From positions 194,478 to 258,477 of the forward strand of contig DFZK01000002.1 of assembly GCA_002382085.1 (NCBI GenBank): a stretch of 64,000 nt of DNA. Reading direction: 5' to 3'. The notes below the pieces were generated by a model that did not search any database, was not told where the DNA came from, and was given only the letters and a program-made list of their open reading frames with translations. Origin of the DNA: Sulfurospirillum sp. UBA4058. GTDB lineage: Bacteria; Campylobacterota; Campylobacteria; Campylobacterales; Sulfurospirillaceae. Made by a program: the position numbers and the translations under genes. Shown here in pieces: positions 27,759 to 36,676 of the stretch; positions within the stretch are counted from its first letter, which is position 1, and each line of letters begins with the position of its first letter.

Positions 27759-28589
27759 ATGAAAAATTTTATCCATCGCTTTTACCACTTTTCCAACAGT
27801 TGGACGGGAACGATTATCATCGTTTTATTCGTTATTTTTTTCGTTGCACAAGCCTTTGTGATTCCTAGCGGTTCTATGAAAAAGACCTTGTTGATCGGCG
27901 ATCACTTGTTTGTCAAAAAGTTTTCGTACGGCATTCCGACGCCGCATCTCCCGTGGGTCGAGGTTCCCGTTTTGCCCGATTTTAACGGCAACGGACATTT
28001 GTTCTCTTCCGAAGGTCCCAAACGCGGCGATATCGTCGTATTTCGCTATCCAAAAGATCCGAAAGTTCACTACGTCAAACGTTGCGTCGCACGCGAGGAT
28101 GACGAGATTTTATTTCAAGATAAAAATCTTTACATCCATTTTAGCGAAGGCGACGATTACATCAAAGCGCACTATCCCGCCGACAAAATTAAAACCATTG
28201 CGGGAAAACTCTGGGTCAACAACCCGTATAAAGAGCAGTTCCACGGCATCAATTATGATGAGGGCGTTGATTTGTTCGCACAAATGGTCTTGCATCTGAA
28301 AGCCAATCAACTGGCGATGAAACCGGCACTCGTTGCAGAACTTCCGACGGTTGCGGGCTATAGCAATTTCAACGCTTTTTACGCTAAAGTCGAAAAAGGA
28401 CATTACTACATGGTCGGAGACAATCGCGACCACTCCAACGACAGCCGTTTTTGGGGAAGCGTTCCTTACAGCCTTATCGTCGGCAAACCGTGGTTTGTCT
28501 ATTTTTCATGGGATGACGACTATAAAATCCGCTGGAATCGTATCGGAAGATCGGTCGATAGTCTCCAGTTTGACGAGACGCTTTTCTAA
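27759..28589 (+). CDS. lepB: signal peptidase I
   Basis: LepB is an inner-membrane serine peptidase that removes signal peptides from exported proteins. It has 276 residues. The N-terminal anchor helix (GTIIIVLFVIFFVAQAF) is followed by the catalytic serine in IPSGSMKKTLL, the catalytic lysine in VHYVKRCVA, and the conserved MVGDNRDHSNDSRFWG near 215. It sits between folD and an M50 peptidase gene, whose ATG overlaps the lepB stop (TAATG). Confidence 0.97.
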   Translation: MKNFIHRFYHFSNSWTGTIIIVLFVIFFVAQAFVIPSGSMKKTLLIGDHLFVKKFSYGIPTPHLPWVEVPVLPDFNGNGHLFSSEGPKRGDIVVFRYPKDPKVHYVKRCVAREDDEILFQDKNLYIHFSEGDDYIKAHYPADKIKTIAGKLWVNNPYKEQFHGINYDEGVDLFAQMVLHLKANQLAMKPALVAELPTVAGYSNFNAFYAKVEKGHYYMVGDNRDHSNDSRFWGSVPYSLIVGKPWFVYFSWDDDYKIRWNRIGRSVDSLQFDETLF

Positions 28590-29242
28590 TGGATAGCATC
28601 AAACTCATCGAAATTGCGGCGGTCGTCTTAGCGTTGATGATCGCTATTATCGGTCACGAGATTATGCACGGCTACGTAGCATACCGCTACGGCGACGACA
28701 CCGCCAAACATATGGGACGATTGAGTATCAATCCGTTCGTACATGTCGACGTGGTCGGAACCATCGTCGTACCTGCCGTTTTGTTTTTCAGCAACGCCCC
28801 TTTTATGTTCGGCTGGGCGAAACCCGTTCCCATTTATATGCCGAGCGTCATTCGAAACGGCGGTTATCAAGCGGCGATTGCCGTTTCACTGGCGGGTATC
28901 GCTTACAATTTTACGTTAGCGATCGCGGCTTCCGTCGTCTTAAGCCAATTAGGCGATATTAGCGAAGTCAACAGCTACGTCGAATATTTTTGCGTCTATT
29001 TTCTCGTGCAGACGATGATCTACAATATCGTATTAGGTATTTTTAACCTTTATCCGATTCCGCCTTTAGACGGTTCGCATGCCCTAAGCTACTTGGGGCG
29101 AATTTTGGGTTGGAACGCCTTGGTTCGTTTCTACGAATCGATGGAGCGCTACGGTATGATTATCCTCATCGTTTGTATCGCGACACCGCTTTCTTCTTAC
29201 TTTTTTATGCCGATTCGTCTCGTTCTAAGTTGGCTTTACTAA
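28589..29242 (+). CDS. site-2-type membrane metalloprotease (M50 family)
   Basis: This is a 217-residue multi-pass zinc protease. The zinc motif HEIMH is in IIGHEIMHGYVAYRYGD near residue 24, and the third ligand region is NLYPIPPLDGSHAL near 150. The short form without PDZ domain matches the YwhC/SpoIVFB-like group 3 found widely in Campylobacterota. Its natural substrate is unknown. Its start overlaps lepB by one base. Confidence 0.92.
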   Translation: MDSIKLIEIAAVVLALMIAIIGHEIMHGYVAYRYGDDTAKHMGRLSINPFVHVDVVGTIVVPAVLFFSNAPFMFGWAKPVPIYMPSVIRNGGYQAAIAVSLAGIAYNFTLAIAASVVLSQLGDISEVNSYVEYFCVYFLVQTMIYNIVLGIFNLYPIPPLDGSHALSYLGRILGWNALVRFYESMERYGMIILIVCIATPLSSYFFMPIRLVLSWLY

Positions 29243-29257
29243 AGTGCTTCTTTTTGG

Positions 29258-29290
29258 ACCTAACGCCGTTTTATTCGGGCTTTGTTAGGT
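29258..29290 (+). terminator. possible terminator after the M50 peptidase gene
   Basis: ACCTAAC pairs with GTTAGGT, with an inner CCG/CGG pair around TTTTATT, followed by CTGTTTTATAA. The T-run is imperfect, so this is a moderate candidate. Confidence 0.45.
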
Positions 29291-29310
29291 CTGTTTTATA
29301 ATGCGTGTGC

Positions 29311-29316
29311 TATAAT
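29311..29316 (+). promoter_or_regulatory. -10 box of the rpiB promoter
   Basis: A perfect TATAAT in GTGTGCTATAATCG lies 29 bases ahead of the rpiB start, which follows AAAGGATAGAC. No clear -35 is visible. Confidence 0.6.
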
Positions 29317-29345
29317 CGAAACGATTATGTTCTTAAAGGATAGAC

Positions 29346-29786
29346 GTGAAATTTTTTATCGCAACCGACCACGCAGGCGTTGCTATCAAACCGGACGTTA
29401 TAGCAATGCTCAAAACTATGGGGCATGACGTCGTCGATCTTGGACCTTTTTCCCAAGAGAGGGTCGATTATCCCGATTTTGCGCACGCATTGTGTACGGA
29501 AGTCCTACAAAATCCCCAAACGCAAGGCATTTTGATTTGCGGATCGGGTATCGGTATGAGCTTGGCGGCCAACAAACATGTCGGCATTCGCGCCGCACTC
29601 TGCCATGACGCGTATAGTGCTCAAATGGCACGTGCGCACAACGACGCTAACGTTTTGTGCTTCGGTCAACGTATCGTAGGACTCGGCGTGATCGAGTCGA
29701 TGCTCCATGCATGGTGTGCAACCTCTTTTGAAGGAGGCAGGCATGCGCAAAGAGTTGAAAAGATCGAGTTGACACATGGCATTTGA
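29346..29786 (+). CDS. rpiB: ribose-5-phosphate isomerase B
   Basis: RpiB interconverts ribose 5-phosphate and ribulose 5-phosphate in the pentose phosphate pathway. It has 146 residues. ATDHAGVAIK at the N-terminus, the catalytic cysteine region LICGSGIGMSLAANK and the histidine in RAALCHDAYSAQMARAHNDANVL are diagnostic. It opens the rpiB-apt-trpB-dedA-pepA-cheBR plus-strand run. Its stop overlaps the next gene by 11 bases. Confidence 0.96.
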   Translation: MKFFIATDHAGVAIKPDVIAMLKTMGHDVVDLGPFSQERVDYPDFAHALCTEVLQNPQTQGILICGSGIGMSLAANKHVGIRAALCHDAYSAQMARAHNDANVLCFGQRIVGLGVIESMLHAWCATSFEGGRHAQRVEKIELTHGI

Positions 29787-30108
29787 ATGGGTTTTGACGA
29801 CGGCACTTTTTTCGGTTTGCCTTTACTTGCTCGTCATGGTGTTTTACTATAAAACCCTACTTCGCAAAGAAAAACGCGGCAATATCGTGATCAAACAGAC
29901 CCTCAACGACGCCGAAGTCGTCATCCGCAAATATCAAGTCCAACTTCAACGCTCTTTGGGCAATATCGATATTTTAAGCGATGAACTCAAAAAAGTGAAA
30001 AATGATCTCAAATCCTTACGAACCCGTAACAGTCAATACCGTATGGAAGGCGATAAACTTCGCCAACATATCAAAGAGCTAGAAGGCAAAATCGAGGCGT
30101 TGTTATAA
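29776..30108 (+). CDS. single-pass membrane protein with coiled coil, unknown function
   Basis: This 110-residue protein has an N-terminal transmembrane helix (WVLTTALFSVCLYLLVMVFYY) followed by about 75 residues of highly charged heptad-type coiled coil rich in Lys, Leu and Arg. There is no signal peptide cleavage site and no recognised enzyme motif. The topology (short outside, coiled coil in the cytoplasm by the positive-inside rule) suggests a membrane-tethered scaffold. It overlaps rpiB and is likely co-transcribed with apt. Confidence 0.75.
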   Translation: MAFEWVLTTALFSVCLYLLVMVFYYKTLLRKEKRGNIVIKQTLNDAEVVIRKYQVQLQRSLGNIDILSDELKKVKNDLKSLRTRNSQYRMEGDKLRQHIKELEGKIEALL

Positions 30109-30169
30109 ATACGTTACGTCGGTCGGTTCGCTTTGTATCTTAATTTAAAAAATTCTATAAAGGCCGTTG

Positions 30170-30718
30170 ATGCATCTTTTAAACGAGAACGATAAAACAT
30201 TTCTTCTTCATTCTATCCGCGAAATCGAAGATTTCCCTAAACCCGGTATTAAATTTAAAGATATTACGACGCTTTTAGGCGACCCAAAAGCTTTTAACCT
30301 CCTCCTTGACCATCTTGTCAGTCGATACGAAAACCAAACCATCGATTACGTCGCCGGCATCGAAAGCCGAGGTTTTATTTTCGGTGCGGCGTTGGCGGCA
30401 CGCCTTCGCACGCGTTTCGTTCCGATTCGAAAACCGGGCAAACTTCCCTATACCACGATTAGCGAAAAATACTCGTTAGAGTACGGCGTGGACGAAGTTT
30501 CGATTCACATCGACGCTTTTAGCGGCGTTGCCAATCCAAAGGTTTTGCTTATCGACGATCTGATCGCCACGGGAGGCACGGCAACCGCCGCGGTCAAACT
30601 GATTACGAAAGCCGGAGCGACGTGCGTCGAAGCATGCTTCGTGATCAACTTAACGTTTTTACAGGGCGATTTGGACATCAAAAAAATGACCTCCGTCTAT
30701 TCCGTATTGGAGGTATAA
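30170..30718 (+). CDS. apt: adenine phosphoribosyltransferase
   Basis: Apt salvages adenine to AMP using PRPP. It has 182 residues with IREIEDFPKPGIKFKDITTLL at the start, ESRGFIFGAALA near 64 and the PRPP-binding loop VLLIDDLIATGGTATAAVKL near 125-144. The ATG at 30170, just behind AAAGG, is preferred to the TTG one codon earlier. Two bases separate it from trpB. Confidence 0.97.
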   Translation: MHLLNENDKTFLLHSIREIEDFPKPGIKFKDITTLLGDPKAFNLLLDHLVSRYENQTIDYVAGIESRGFIFGAALAARLRTRFVPIRKPGKLPYTTISEKYSLEYGVDEVSIHIDAFSGVANPKVLLIDDLIATGGTATAAVKLITKAGATCVEACFVINLTFLQGDLDIKKMTSVYSVLEV

Positions 30719-30719
30719 C

Positions 30720-31925
30720 ATGTACATTCCTCGCGCTTCAAAATTTGATCCGGACGCAAACGGTCACTTTGGAATTTTTGGAGGACGCTACGTTCCCGAA
30801 ACCTTAATGCCTATTTTAATCGACTTGGAAAAAGAGTACCGCAAACTTCGCTTTGACGAGCACTTTTGGACGGAAGTCAACCACTGCTTGAACGAGTACG
30901 TCGGACGCCCTTCTGCACTGTTTTTTGCCAAAAATATCTCACATGAATTGGGGGCTAAAATCTATCTGAAACGTGAAGACCTTAACCATACGGGCGCACA
31001 CAAGATCAATAATACCGTTGCACAGGGCTTAATCGCGAAAAAGATGGGTAAAAAGCGCGTGATTGCCGAAACGGGAGCCGGACAACACGGCGTCGCTACC
31101 GCGACGATCGCCGCACTTTTAGGGTTAGAATGCGAAGTTTTTATGGGAGAAAAAGACGTTGAACGCCAAGAACTAAACGTCTTTCGTATGAAACTTTTGG
31201 GTGCTAAAGTCCACAGCGTCAAAAGCGGAAGTCGCACGCTGAAAGATGCGATGAACGAAGCCATTCGCTACTGGGTGACGCATGCACGCGATACGTTTTA
31301 CATTATCGGTACCGTTGCAGGACCGCATCCCTATCCGATGATGGTACGCGATTTTCAAGCGATTATCGGGTACGAAGCCAAAGCACAAATTTTAGTCAAA
31401 GAAAAAAGCCTTCCCGATTACGTGATTGCCTGTATCGGCGGCGGAAGCAACGCCATGGGTATTTTCAGCCACTTTTTGGGCGAAGAAGGCGTCAAATGCA
31501 TCGGCATTGAAGCCGGTGGATTGGGCATAGATACCGATAAGCACGGTTGTTCGCTTGCCAAAGGTAGTCCCGGCGTACTTCACGGGCAGATGAGTTATCT
31601 TTTACAAGACGACGACGGACAGATTTTGGAAGCGCATTCCATCTCCGCCGGTTTGGACTACCCCGGTATCGGGCCGGAACATGCTTACCTCAAAGAGCAA
31701 GGTGCGGCGATTTATGAAAATATTACCGATCAAGAAGCCCTCGATGCTTTTGTCTGGCTCTCACGCAAAGAGGGAATCATTCCGGCGTTTGAGAGTGCGC
31801 ATGCCATCGCTTATTTAAAGAAAATCCCTAAAGATGAGATTAAAAACAAGATCGTTATCGTCAATCTTTCCGGTCGCGGCGATAAAGATATGGTGCAAGC
31901 CAAATCGATCTTAAATATAGGATAA
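30720..31925 (+). CDS. trpB: tryptophan synthase beta subunit
   Basis: TrpB condenses indole with serine to make tryptophan, with PLP as cofactor. It has 401 residues. The PLP lysine is in LKREDLNHTGAHKINN near 83-98, the catalytic ETGAGQHGVATAT follows, and the phosphate-binding loop is CIGGGSNAMGIF. These are features of the canonical TrpB1 type. No trpA or other trp gene lies in this window, so it is separated from the rest of the pathway here. Ribosome site GGAGG. Confidence 0.97.
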   Translation: MYIPRASKFDPDANGHFGIFGGRYVPETLMPILIDLEKEYRKLRFDEHFWTEVNHCLNEYVGRPSALFFAKNISHELGAKIYLKREDLNHTGAHKINNTVAQGLIAKKMGKKRVIAETGAGQHGVATATIAALLGLECEVFMGEKDVERQELNVFRMKLLGAKVHSVKSGSRTLKDAMNEAIRYWVTHARDTFYIIGTVAGPHPYPMMVRDFQAIIGYEAKAQILVKEKSLPDYVIACIGGGSNAMGIFSHFLGEEGVKCIGIEAGGLGIDTDKHGCSLAKGSPGVLHGQMSYLLQDDDGQILEAHSISAGLDYPGIGPEHAYLKEQGAAIYENITDQEALDAFVWLSRKEGIIPAFESAHAIAYLKKIPKDEIKNKIVIVNLSGRGDKDMVQAKSILNIG

Positions 31926-31929
31926 GCGT

Positions 31930-32619
31930 ATGATACATGCGATCGGAAAACATACCGGAAAACTTTTTACGCTTTTGATGGTCGTAGCCCTTTCGACGTT
32001 AGCGTACGTGCTTTACATGGCACCCGTTGAAGGATTGGAAAACAAGTTCGTCTATTTGATGAAAGCCTACGGATATGTGATCCTTTTCGTGTGGAGTATG
32101 CTCGAGGGCGAAAGCGGATTGATCATGGCGGGGCTTCTCTCCCATACGGGCGATATGAATCTTTTTATCGCGATTTTCGTTGCGGGACTCGGCGGTTTTG
32201 CCGGAGATCAGGTCTATTTTTACATCGGAAGATTCAATAAAAAATACGTTCATATGAAGCTCAAAGGTCAACGTCGTAAGCTAGCGCTCGCGCACCTTTT
32301 ACTCAAACGATACGGCTGGCCGATTATCTTCGCCCAACGTTACATGTACGGATTGCGGACGATTATTCCTATCTCGATCGGACTCACGCGCTATGATGCT
32401 AAAACGTTCGCGTTTATCAATCTTATGTCGGCATGGTGTTGGGGTGCGTTTACGATTTTACCCGCGTGGTATTTCGGCGATGAAATTTTGATCGTGATTC
32501 ATTGGGCAAAAGAGCACTGGTATTTTGCGTTACCGCTTGCCGGATTGATCGGCGGAAGTATCTACTACTATTTCCATAAAATGACGGATAAAACCTTTAA
32601 GGAAAAACATGCACATTAA
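31930..32619 (+). CDS. DedA-family membrane protein
   Basis: This 229-residue inner-membrane protein belongs to the DedA/SNARE-associated superfamily, members of which flip undecaprenyl phosphate or phospholipids and affect proton balance. The pattern includes EGESGLIMAGLLSH near 58, AGDQVYFYIGR near 92 and the membrane re-entrant region AQRYMYGLRTIIPISIGLTRY with its conserved arginines. Four or more helices are visible. It lies between trpB and pepA and overlaps pepA by 11 bases. Confidence 0.92.
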   Translation: MIHAIGKHTGKLFTLLMVVALSTLAYVLYMAPVEGLENKFVYLMKAYGYVILFVWSMLEGESGLIMAGLLSHTGDMNLFIAIFVAGLGGFAGDQVYFYIGRFNKKYVHMKLKGQRRKLALAHLLLKRYGWPIIFAQRYMYGLRTIIPISIGLTRYDAKTFAFINLMSAWCWGAFTILPAWYFGDEILIVIHWAKEHWYFALPLAGLIGGSIYYYFHKMTDKTFKEKHAH

Positions 32620-34060
32620 TATTTTAAATCAAAAATTATTTGACTCGACAAGCGACGTTAAAGTTGTTTTCGTCGTCGCAAAAGCATTTGAGCACCGATG
32701 GATTCGCGATCAAGAGAGTTTTGAGCTTTTAGGCTTTAAAGGCGAAAGCGAAGAGACGCTTTTGGTCGCCGATTCTCGGATTCTGTACGTCGGTTGCGAC
32801 AGTTTGGATGCCGAAGATATTCGTTTGAGTGCCTCAAAAGCGTTGGAAGCCTTGAAAAAAACCAACGTTAAAACCGTCTCGATCGGAACGTACTCTTCCG
32901 ATTGTCCCGGCATGAACGTCAAAGCACTTGCCGAAGGCTTGATGCTTGGAAGCTATGTTTTCGATCAGTATAAAAGCAAAAAAGAGCCATCGACCTTAGA
33001 AAGCGTTTTCTTATGCCTCGAAGATTATTCGCGAACCGACGTTTCGTTAGAAACGGCAAACAAAGCACTCAAAGAAGGAACGATCATCGCTGAAGCGACG
33101 AATTTTGCCAAAGCGATCGTCAACACGACGCCTTACGATATGACGCCCATCGCTTTAGCCGAAGCGGCACAAACCTTAACGTCGCTTCCGAACGTTACAT
33201 GTAAAGTCATGGACGAAGCTTTTTTACGCGAACAAGGTATGAATGCCTTTTTAGCGGTCAATCGCGCAAGCGTACATCCTCCGCGTTTAATCCACTTGAC
33301 GTATCGTCCCAAAGAGTGCAAAAAGCGTTTGGTGTACGTCGGGAAAGGTCTCACGTACGATAGCGGCGGGCTTAGTTTAAAACCTAGCGAACATATGGTA
33401 ACGATGAAAGCCGATAAAAGCGGCGGTGCGGCGGTCATGTCGATCTTAAAAGCGGCGGCGGAACTCGAACTACCGTTTGAAGTTCACGCCATTATCGGCG
33501 CGACCGAAAATATGATCGGAGGCGATGCCTACAAACCCGACGACGTTTTAGTCGCTAAAAACGGTAAAACCATCGAAGTGCGCAATACCGATGCCGAAGG
33601 GCGTTTGGTTTTGGCGGATTGTTTGTGCTATGCGCAAGAGCTTAAACCGGATCTTTTAGTCGATATGGCAACCCTCACGGGTGCTTGCGTCGTCGCCTTA
33701 GGCGAATATACGACCGGTATTATGGGACACGATAGCACCTTGAAACACTCTATGCAAAAAGCCGCCGATAAGAGCGGCGAACTCAGCGGTATGCTTCCGT
33801 TTAACAAATACCTCAAAAAGCTTTTAAAAAGCTCCGTCGCCGACATGTCCAATATCAGCTCTAGCCGCTACGGCGGTGCGATTACCGCGGGATTGTTTTT
33901 AGACAATTTCATCGAAGATGCCTATAAAGACAAATGGCTTCACTTGGATATCGCCGGACCTGCCTATTTGGAAAAAGCGTGGGGCTACAACCAGTCGGGT
34001 GCAACGGGTGCGGGCGTGCGAATGAACGTCTATTGGATGCTCGAAGAAGCTAAAAAATAG
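32609..34060 (+). CDS. pepA: leucyl aminopeptidase (M17)
   Basis: This is a cytoplasmic two-metal aminopeptidase that removes N-terminal residues from peptides. It has 483 residues; the N-terminal domain is poorly conserved and the C-terminal catalytic domain is typical. Metal-binding and catalytic parts are GKGLTYDSGGLSLKP, MKADKSGGAAVM and the M17 signature NTDAEGRLVLADCL near 327. An exact TTACATGTAA lies at 33195-33204 and encodes Thr-Cys-Lys. Confidence 0.96.
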   Translation: MHINILNQKLFDSTSDVKVVFVVAKAFEHRWIRDQESFELLGFKGESEETLLVADSRILYVGCDSLDAEDIRLSASKALEALKKTNVKTVSIGTYSSDCPGMNVKALAEGLMLGSYVFDQYKSKKEPSTLESVFLCLEDYSRTDVSLETANKALKEGTIIAEATNFAKAIVNTTPYDMTPIALAEAAQTLTSLPNVTCKVMDEAFLREQGMNAFLAVNRASVHPPRLIHLTYRPKECKKRLVYVGKGLTYDSGGLSLKPSEHMVTMKADKSGGAAVMSILKAAAELELPFEVHAIIGATENMIGGDAYKPDDVLVAKNGKTIEVRNTDAEGRLVLADCLCYAQELKPDLLVDMATLTGACVVALGEYTTGIMGHDSTLKHSMQKAADKSGELSGMLPFNKYLKKLLKSSVADMSNISSSRYGGAITAGLFLDNFIEDAYKDKWLHLDIAGPAYLEKAWGYNQSGATGAGVRMNVYWMLEEAKK

Positions 34061-34070
34061 CACGCGACAG

Positions 34071-34640
34071 ATGAAACCTAAACTCATCTTAATCGGGGCT
34101 TCCACCGGAGGTCCCGGACATCTGAAAAAGATACTATCTTCGCTTCCCTCCTCTTTTAACGGCATCATTTTGATCGCGCAACATATGAACAGTACGTTTA
34201 TTCCGAGTTTTATCAACCAATTCCAAACCGAACTCTCTTTTCCCGTGCATACGCTCGATACGCGGACGCTTTTAACGAACGGTCACATTTACATTTGTGC
34301 CGGACATGCTCGCGTCAAAAGCGAACCTAACGCGCTCAGAGCCGAACCGGTCGAACAAGGCGACACGCCTTACAATCCGAGCATCGACACGCTCTTCCTC
34401 TCAGCCCTTGCGTGCGTCGAAGATGCCGATATTTTGGCGGTTTTGTTGACCGGTATCGGGCATGACGGAGCTTTCGGACTAAGCGAACTGCAAAAAAAAG
34501 GGGCTCGCTGTATCGCCGAAAGCGAAAAAACCGCGATCGTTTACGGTATGCCAAAACGTGCGGTAGAGATCAATCCGCAAATTATTTCTAAGCCTTTAGA
34601 CGATATTATCGTCTCGATCAATCAATTCGGAGCACCGTAA
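34071..34640 (+). CDS. cheB: chemotaxis methylesterase CheB without receiver domain
   Basis: This enzyme removes methyl groups from, and deamidates, chemoreceptor glutamates, resetting adaptation. The 189 residues hold only the catalytic domain: serine in LIGASTGGPGHL, histidine in LIAQHMNSTF and aspartate in LLTGIGHDGAFGL. The N-terminal response-regulator domain of classical CheB is absent, as in Campylobacter and Helicobacter relatives, so activity is not controlled by CheA phosphorylation in the usual way. It overlaps cheR by one base. Confidence 0.93.
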   Translation: MKPKLILIGASTGGPGHLKKILSSLPSSFNGIILIAQHMNSTFIPSFINQFQTELSFPVHTLDTRTLLTNGHIYICAGHARVKSEPNALRAEPVEQGDTPYNPSIDTLFLSALACVEDADILAVLLTGIGHDGAFGLSELQKKGARCIAESEKTAIVYGMPKRAVEINPQIISKPLDDIIVSINQFGAP

Positions 34641-35479
34641 TGTTCTTCTGGAATCGAAAAAAAGAGCCGACCCCGCCGCAAACGCTTTCTAAAGAGCCCG
34701 AAGTTTTTAACGCCCTCGGATTAAACGATGTATTGCACTACATCAAACGGGAAATCGGCGTCGATTTGTTTGCCAAAAACAGCATTATCGAAACCAAGCT
34801 ACGCCTTTTTTGCGAACGAAAAGAGATTTACAGTTTTCGCAAACTTTTTGAAACGCTTCAGTACGACAAAGCGTTACGTCAGGATTTGATCGACTTGGTT
34901 ACGGTCAACGAAACCTACTTCTACCGCGAAGAGAGTCAGCTTGAGTTGGCCGTTACGTTTGCATTGCAAATTCCGCATGTCAAAATCTTATGCGCACCTT
35001 GCGCGTCGGGGGAGGAAGTCTATTCCCTTTCGATGATGTTGCAAGAAAGAGGTCGATTGCCCGGTGATTTTAGCATCACGGGAATCGACATTAACTCCGA
35101 AGCGATCGATAAAGCCAAGAGTGCTTCGTTTTCGGAACGCTCGTTGCACAAACTCGACGAACGGCTCAAAGAGCGTTATTTTATCAAAGACGAGCGTTCT
35201 TATCGCGTCAAATCGACCTATTTTACTTCGGTCGATTTTAAGAAAGTCAATATTTTTGAGCACGATTTTTTAGCACTGGGCAATTTTGACATTATCTTTT
35301 CGCGCAATATGCTCATCTATTTCGACGACGACTTTCGTCTCAAAACGATCGAGCGTTTCGCATCGCTTTTGAAAAGTGAAGGCAAGCTCTTTTTAGGGCA
35401 TGCCGATATTATTCCCGAGAACCGATTTTTTACCAAGTACACCGAAAACAGGCTCTCTTACTACGTTAAAAAAGGCTAA
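34640..35479 (+). CDS. cheR: chemotaxis methyltransferase CheR
   Basis: CheR transfers methyl groups from S-adenosylmethionine to chemoreceptor glutamates. Its 279 residues have an N-terminal helical domain, then VTVNETYFYRE near 90, the SAM-binding CAPCASGEEVYSLSMM near 115 and SRNMLIYFDD near 216. It is coupled to cheB by a TAATG junction. The chemoreceptor at 60654-62534 is one likely substrate in this window. Confidence 0.95.
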   Translation: MFFWNRKKEPTPPQTLSKEPEVFNALGLNDVLHYIKREIGVDLFAKNSIIETKLRLFCERKEIYSFRKLFETLQYDKALRQDLIDLVTVNETYFYREESQLELAVTFALQIPHVKILCAPCASGEEVYSLSMMLQERGRLPGDFSITGIDINSEAIDKAKSASFSERSLHKLDERLKERYFIKDERSYRVKSTYFTSVDFKKVNIFEHDFLALGNFDIIFSRNMLIYFDDDFRLKTIERFASLLKSEGKLFLGHADIIPENRFFTKYTENRLSYYVKKG

Positions 35480-35492
35480 TCCCTTTTTTAAC
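35465..35492. terminator. bidirectional terminator between cheR and the isochorismatase gene
   Basis: An 11-bp perfect stem, GTTAAAAAAGG with CCTTTTTTAAC, spans the stop codons of both convergent genes. The A/T tracts in the arms serve as the U-run in either direction. Confidence 0.75.
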
Positions 35493-36036
35493 GCTCTTTG
35501 ACCAAACGGCTAATCGCCTTAAATTCGGCGTGTTCCGCCGTGCCTAAGAGTTCAAAGAGGATCGACTCGACGGTCGTCAGGAAAATACCTTCTTGCGCCA
35601 TACGTTTTAACGCCGTTTCACAATCCGTTTCATAGCGCGAACCGATCGCATCAGTACAGACGATCACGTCGAAACCTTTTTCTTGAAGATCCAACGCCGT
35701 TTGCAAAACACATACGTGCGCTTCTACGCCCGCAACAATGACGCTTTGCGTTTCGTAAGCCCTGAGCGTTTCGCAAACGTTTGGATTTTGGCAACAGCTA
35801 AAACTTTTTTTCTCGTAAACCTCGCCGTTTCCTAAAAGCACTTTTAACGAAGCGATCGTTTCTCCAAGTCCTTGGGTGTATTGTTGATGGCACAAAATCG
35901 GTACCGATAAGCATTGCAAGCCCTGAACCAGCGTATGCAATCTTTGCTCAATACGCACGTGTCCTTCGATACGGTAAAAAAGATTTTCTTGCACGTCTAC
36001 GAGCATTAAAGACGTGCTCTTGCTTGTCGGTCGCAT
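35488..36036 (-). CDS. isochorismatase/YcaC-like cysteine hydrolase
   Basis: This 182-residue cytoplasmic hydrolase of the isochorismatase-like superfamily has the expected triad: aspartate in MLVDVQENLF near 14, lysine in YEKKSFSC near 79 and cysteine in VAGVEAHVCVLQTALDL near 118. The cis-peptide-type GVEAH is typical of the YcaC subgroup, whose substrates are unknown. It stands alone, convergent with cheR. Confidence 0.9.
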   Translation of the reverse strand: MRPTSKSTSLMLVDVQENLFYRIEGHVRIEQRLHTLVQGLQCLSVPILCHQQYTQGLGETIASLKVLLGNGEVYEKKSFSCCQNPNVCETLRAYETQSVIVAGVEAHVCVLQTALDLQEKGFDVIVCTDAIGSRYETDCETALKRMAQEGIFLTTVESILFELLGTAEHAEFKAISRLVKER

Positions 36037-36116
36037 ACATTCTCCTTGACGGTTTTTAGGCTATCCTAAGCCCTCTTTCGTATAATCGTTTTGAGACTTT
36101 TTTGATAAGGGACGCT

Positions 36117-36650
36117 ATGAAACCTTCCGTTTTAATTCTACCCGGTTACCAAGGTTCCGGTGAAACACACTGGCAAACGCACTGGCAGAAGGCTCATCCC
36201 GATTTTTTTCGCGTCGAACAACGCGACTGGGAAGAACCGATTGCCTCCGAATGGGCGGACAAACTGGAACAAACGCTTCAACAGTGCGAAAAACCCGTCG
36301 TTTTAGTGGCACACAGTATCGCATGCTTGGTCGTTGCACACTGGGCGCAACAAGCCCATACGCCGATTAAAGGCGCGCTCATCGTTGCTCCGCCCAATCC
36401 CGAAGAATCACTCTTCCCCAAAAGCGCGCAAGGCTTTGAGCAAACACCGATGATGCGTTTTGATTTCCCGAGCATCATTCTTGCCAGTAGCGACGATCCT
36501 TACGCAACGATGGCGTACAGTAGACGCCTTAGCGATGCATGGGGAAGCAAACTGATCGATCTTGGAAAACGAGGTCACATCAATACCCAAAGCAATCTAG
36601 GCGCATGGGAAGAAGGGTATCCTTACTTGGAAAGCCTGCTTTACATGTAA
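36117..36650 (+). CDS. RBBP9/YdeN-type alpha/beta hydrolase
   Basis: This 177-residue serine hydrolase shows PGYQGSGETHWQTHW near the N-terminus, the nucleophile serine in LVAHSIACLVVAHW, an aspartate in SSDDPYATM and a histidine in KRGHINTQSNLGAW. This is the RBBP9 family pattern; its substrates are mostly unknown. The ATG at 36117 follows AAGGGAC, and a TATAAT at 36081-36086 fits a -10 box. The gene ends inside an exact TTACATGTAA at 36641-36650, whose last six bases are the final Met codon and the stop. Confidence 0.9.
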   Translation: MKPSVLILPGYQGSGETHWQTHWQKAHPDFFRVEQRDWEEPIASEWADKLEQTLQQCEKPVVLVAHSIACLVVAHWAQQAHTPIKGALIVAPPNPEESLFPKSAQGFEQTPMMRFDFPSIILASSDDPYATMAYSRRLSDAWGSKLIDLGKRGHINTQSNLGAWEEGYPYLESLLYM

Positions 36651-36655
36651 GCCTT

Positions 36656-36675
36656 AAGCCCTTATTGAAGGGCTT
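36656..36675. terminator. short bidirectional terminator
   Basis: AAGCCCTT and AAGGGCTT form an 8-bp stem with an ATTG loop between the convergent hydrolase and cupin genes, just before the cupin stop codon. Confidence 0.55.
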
Positions 36676-36676
36676 T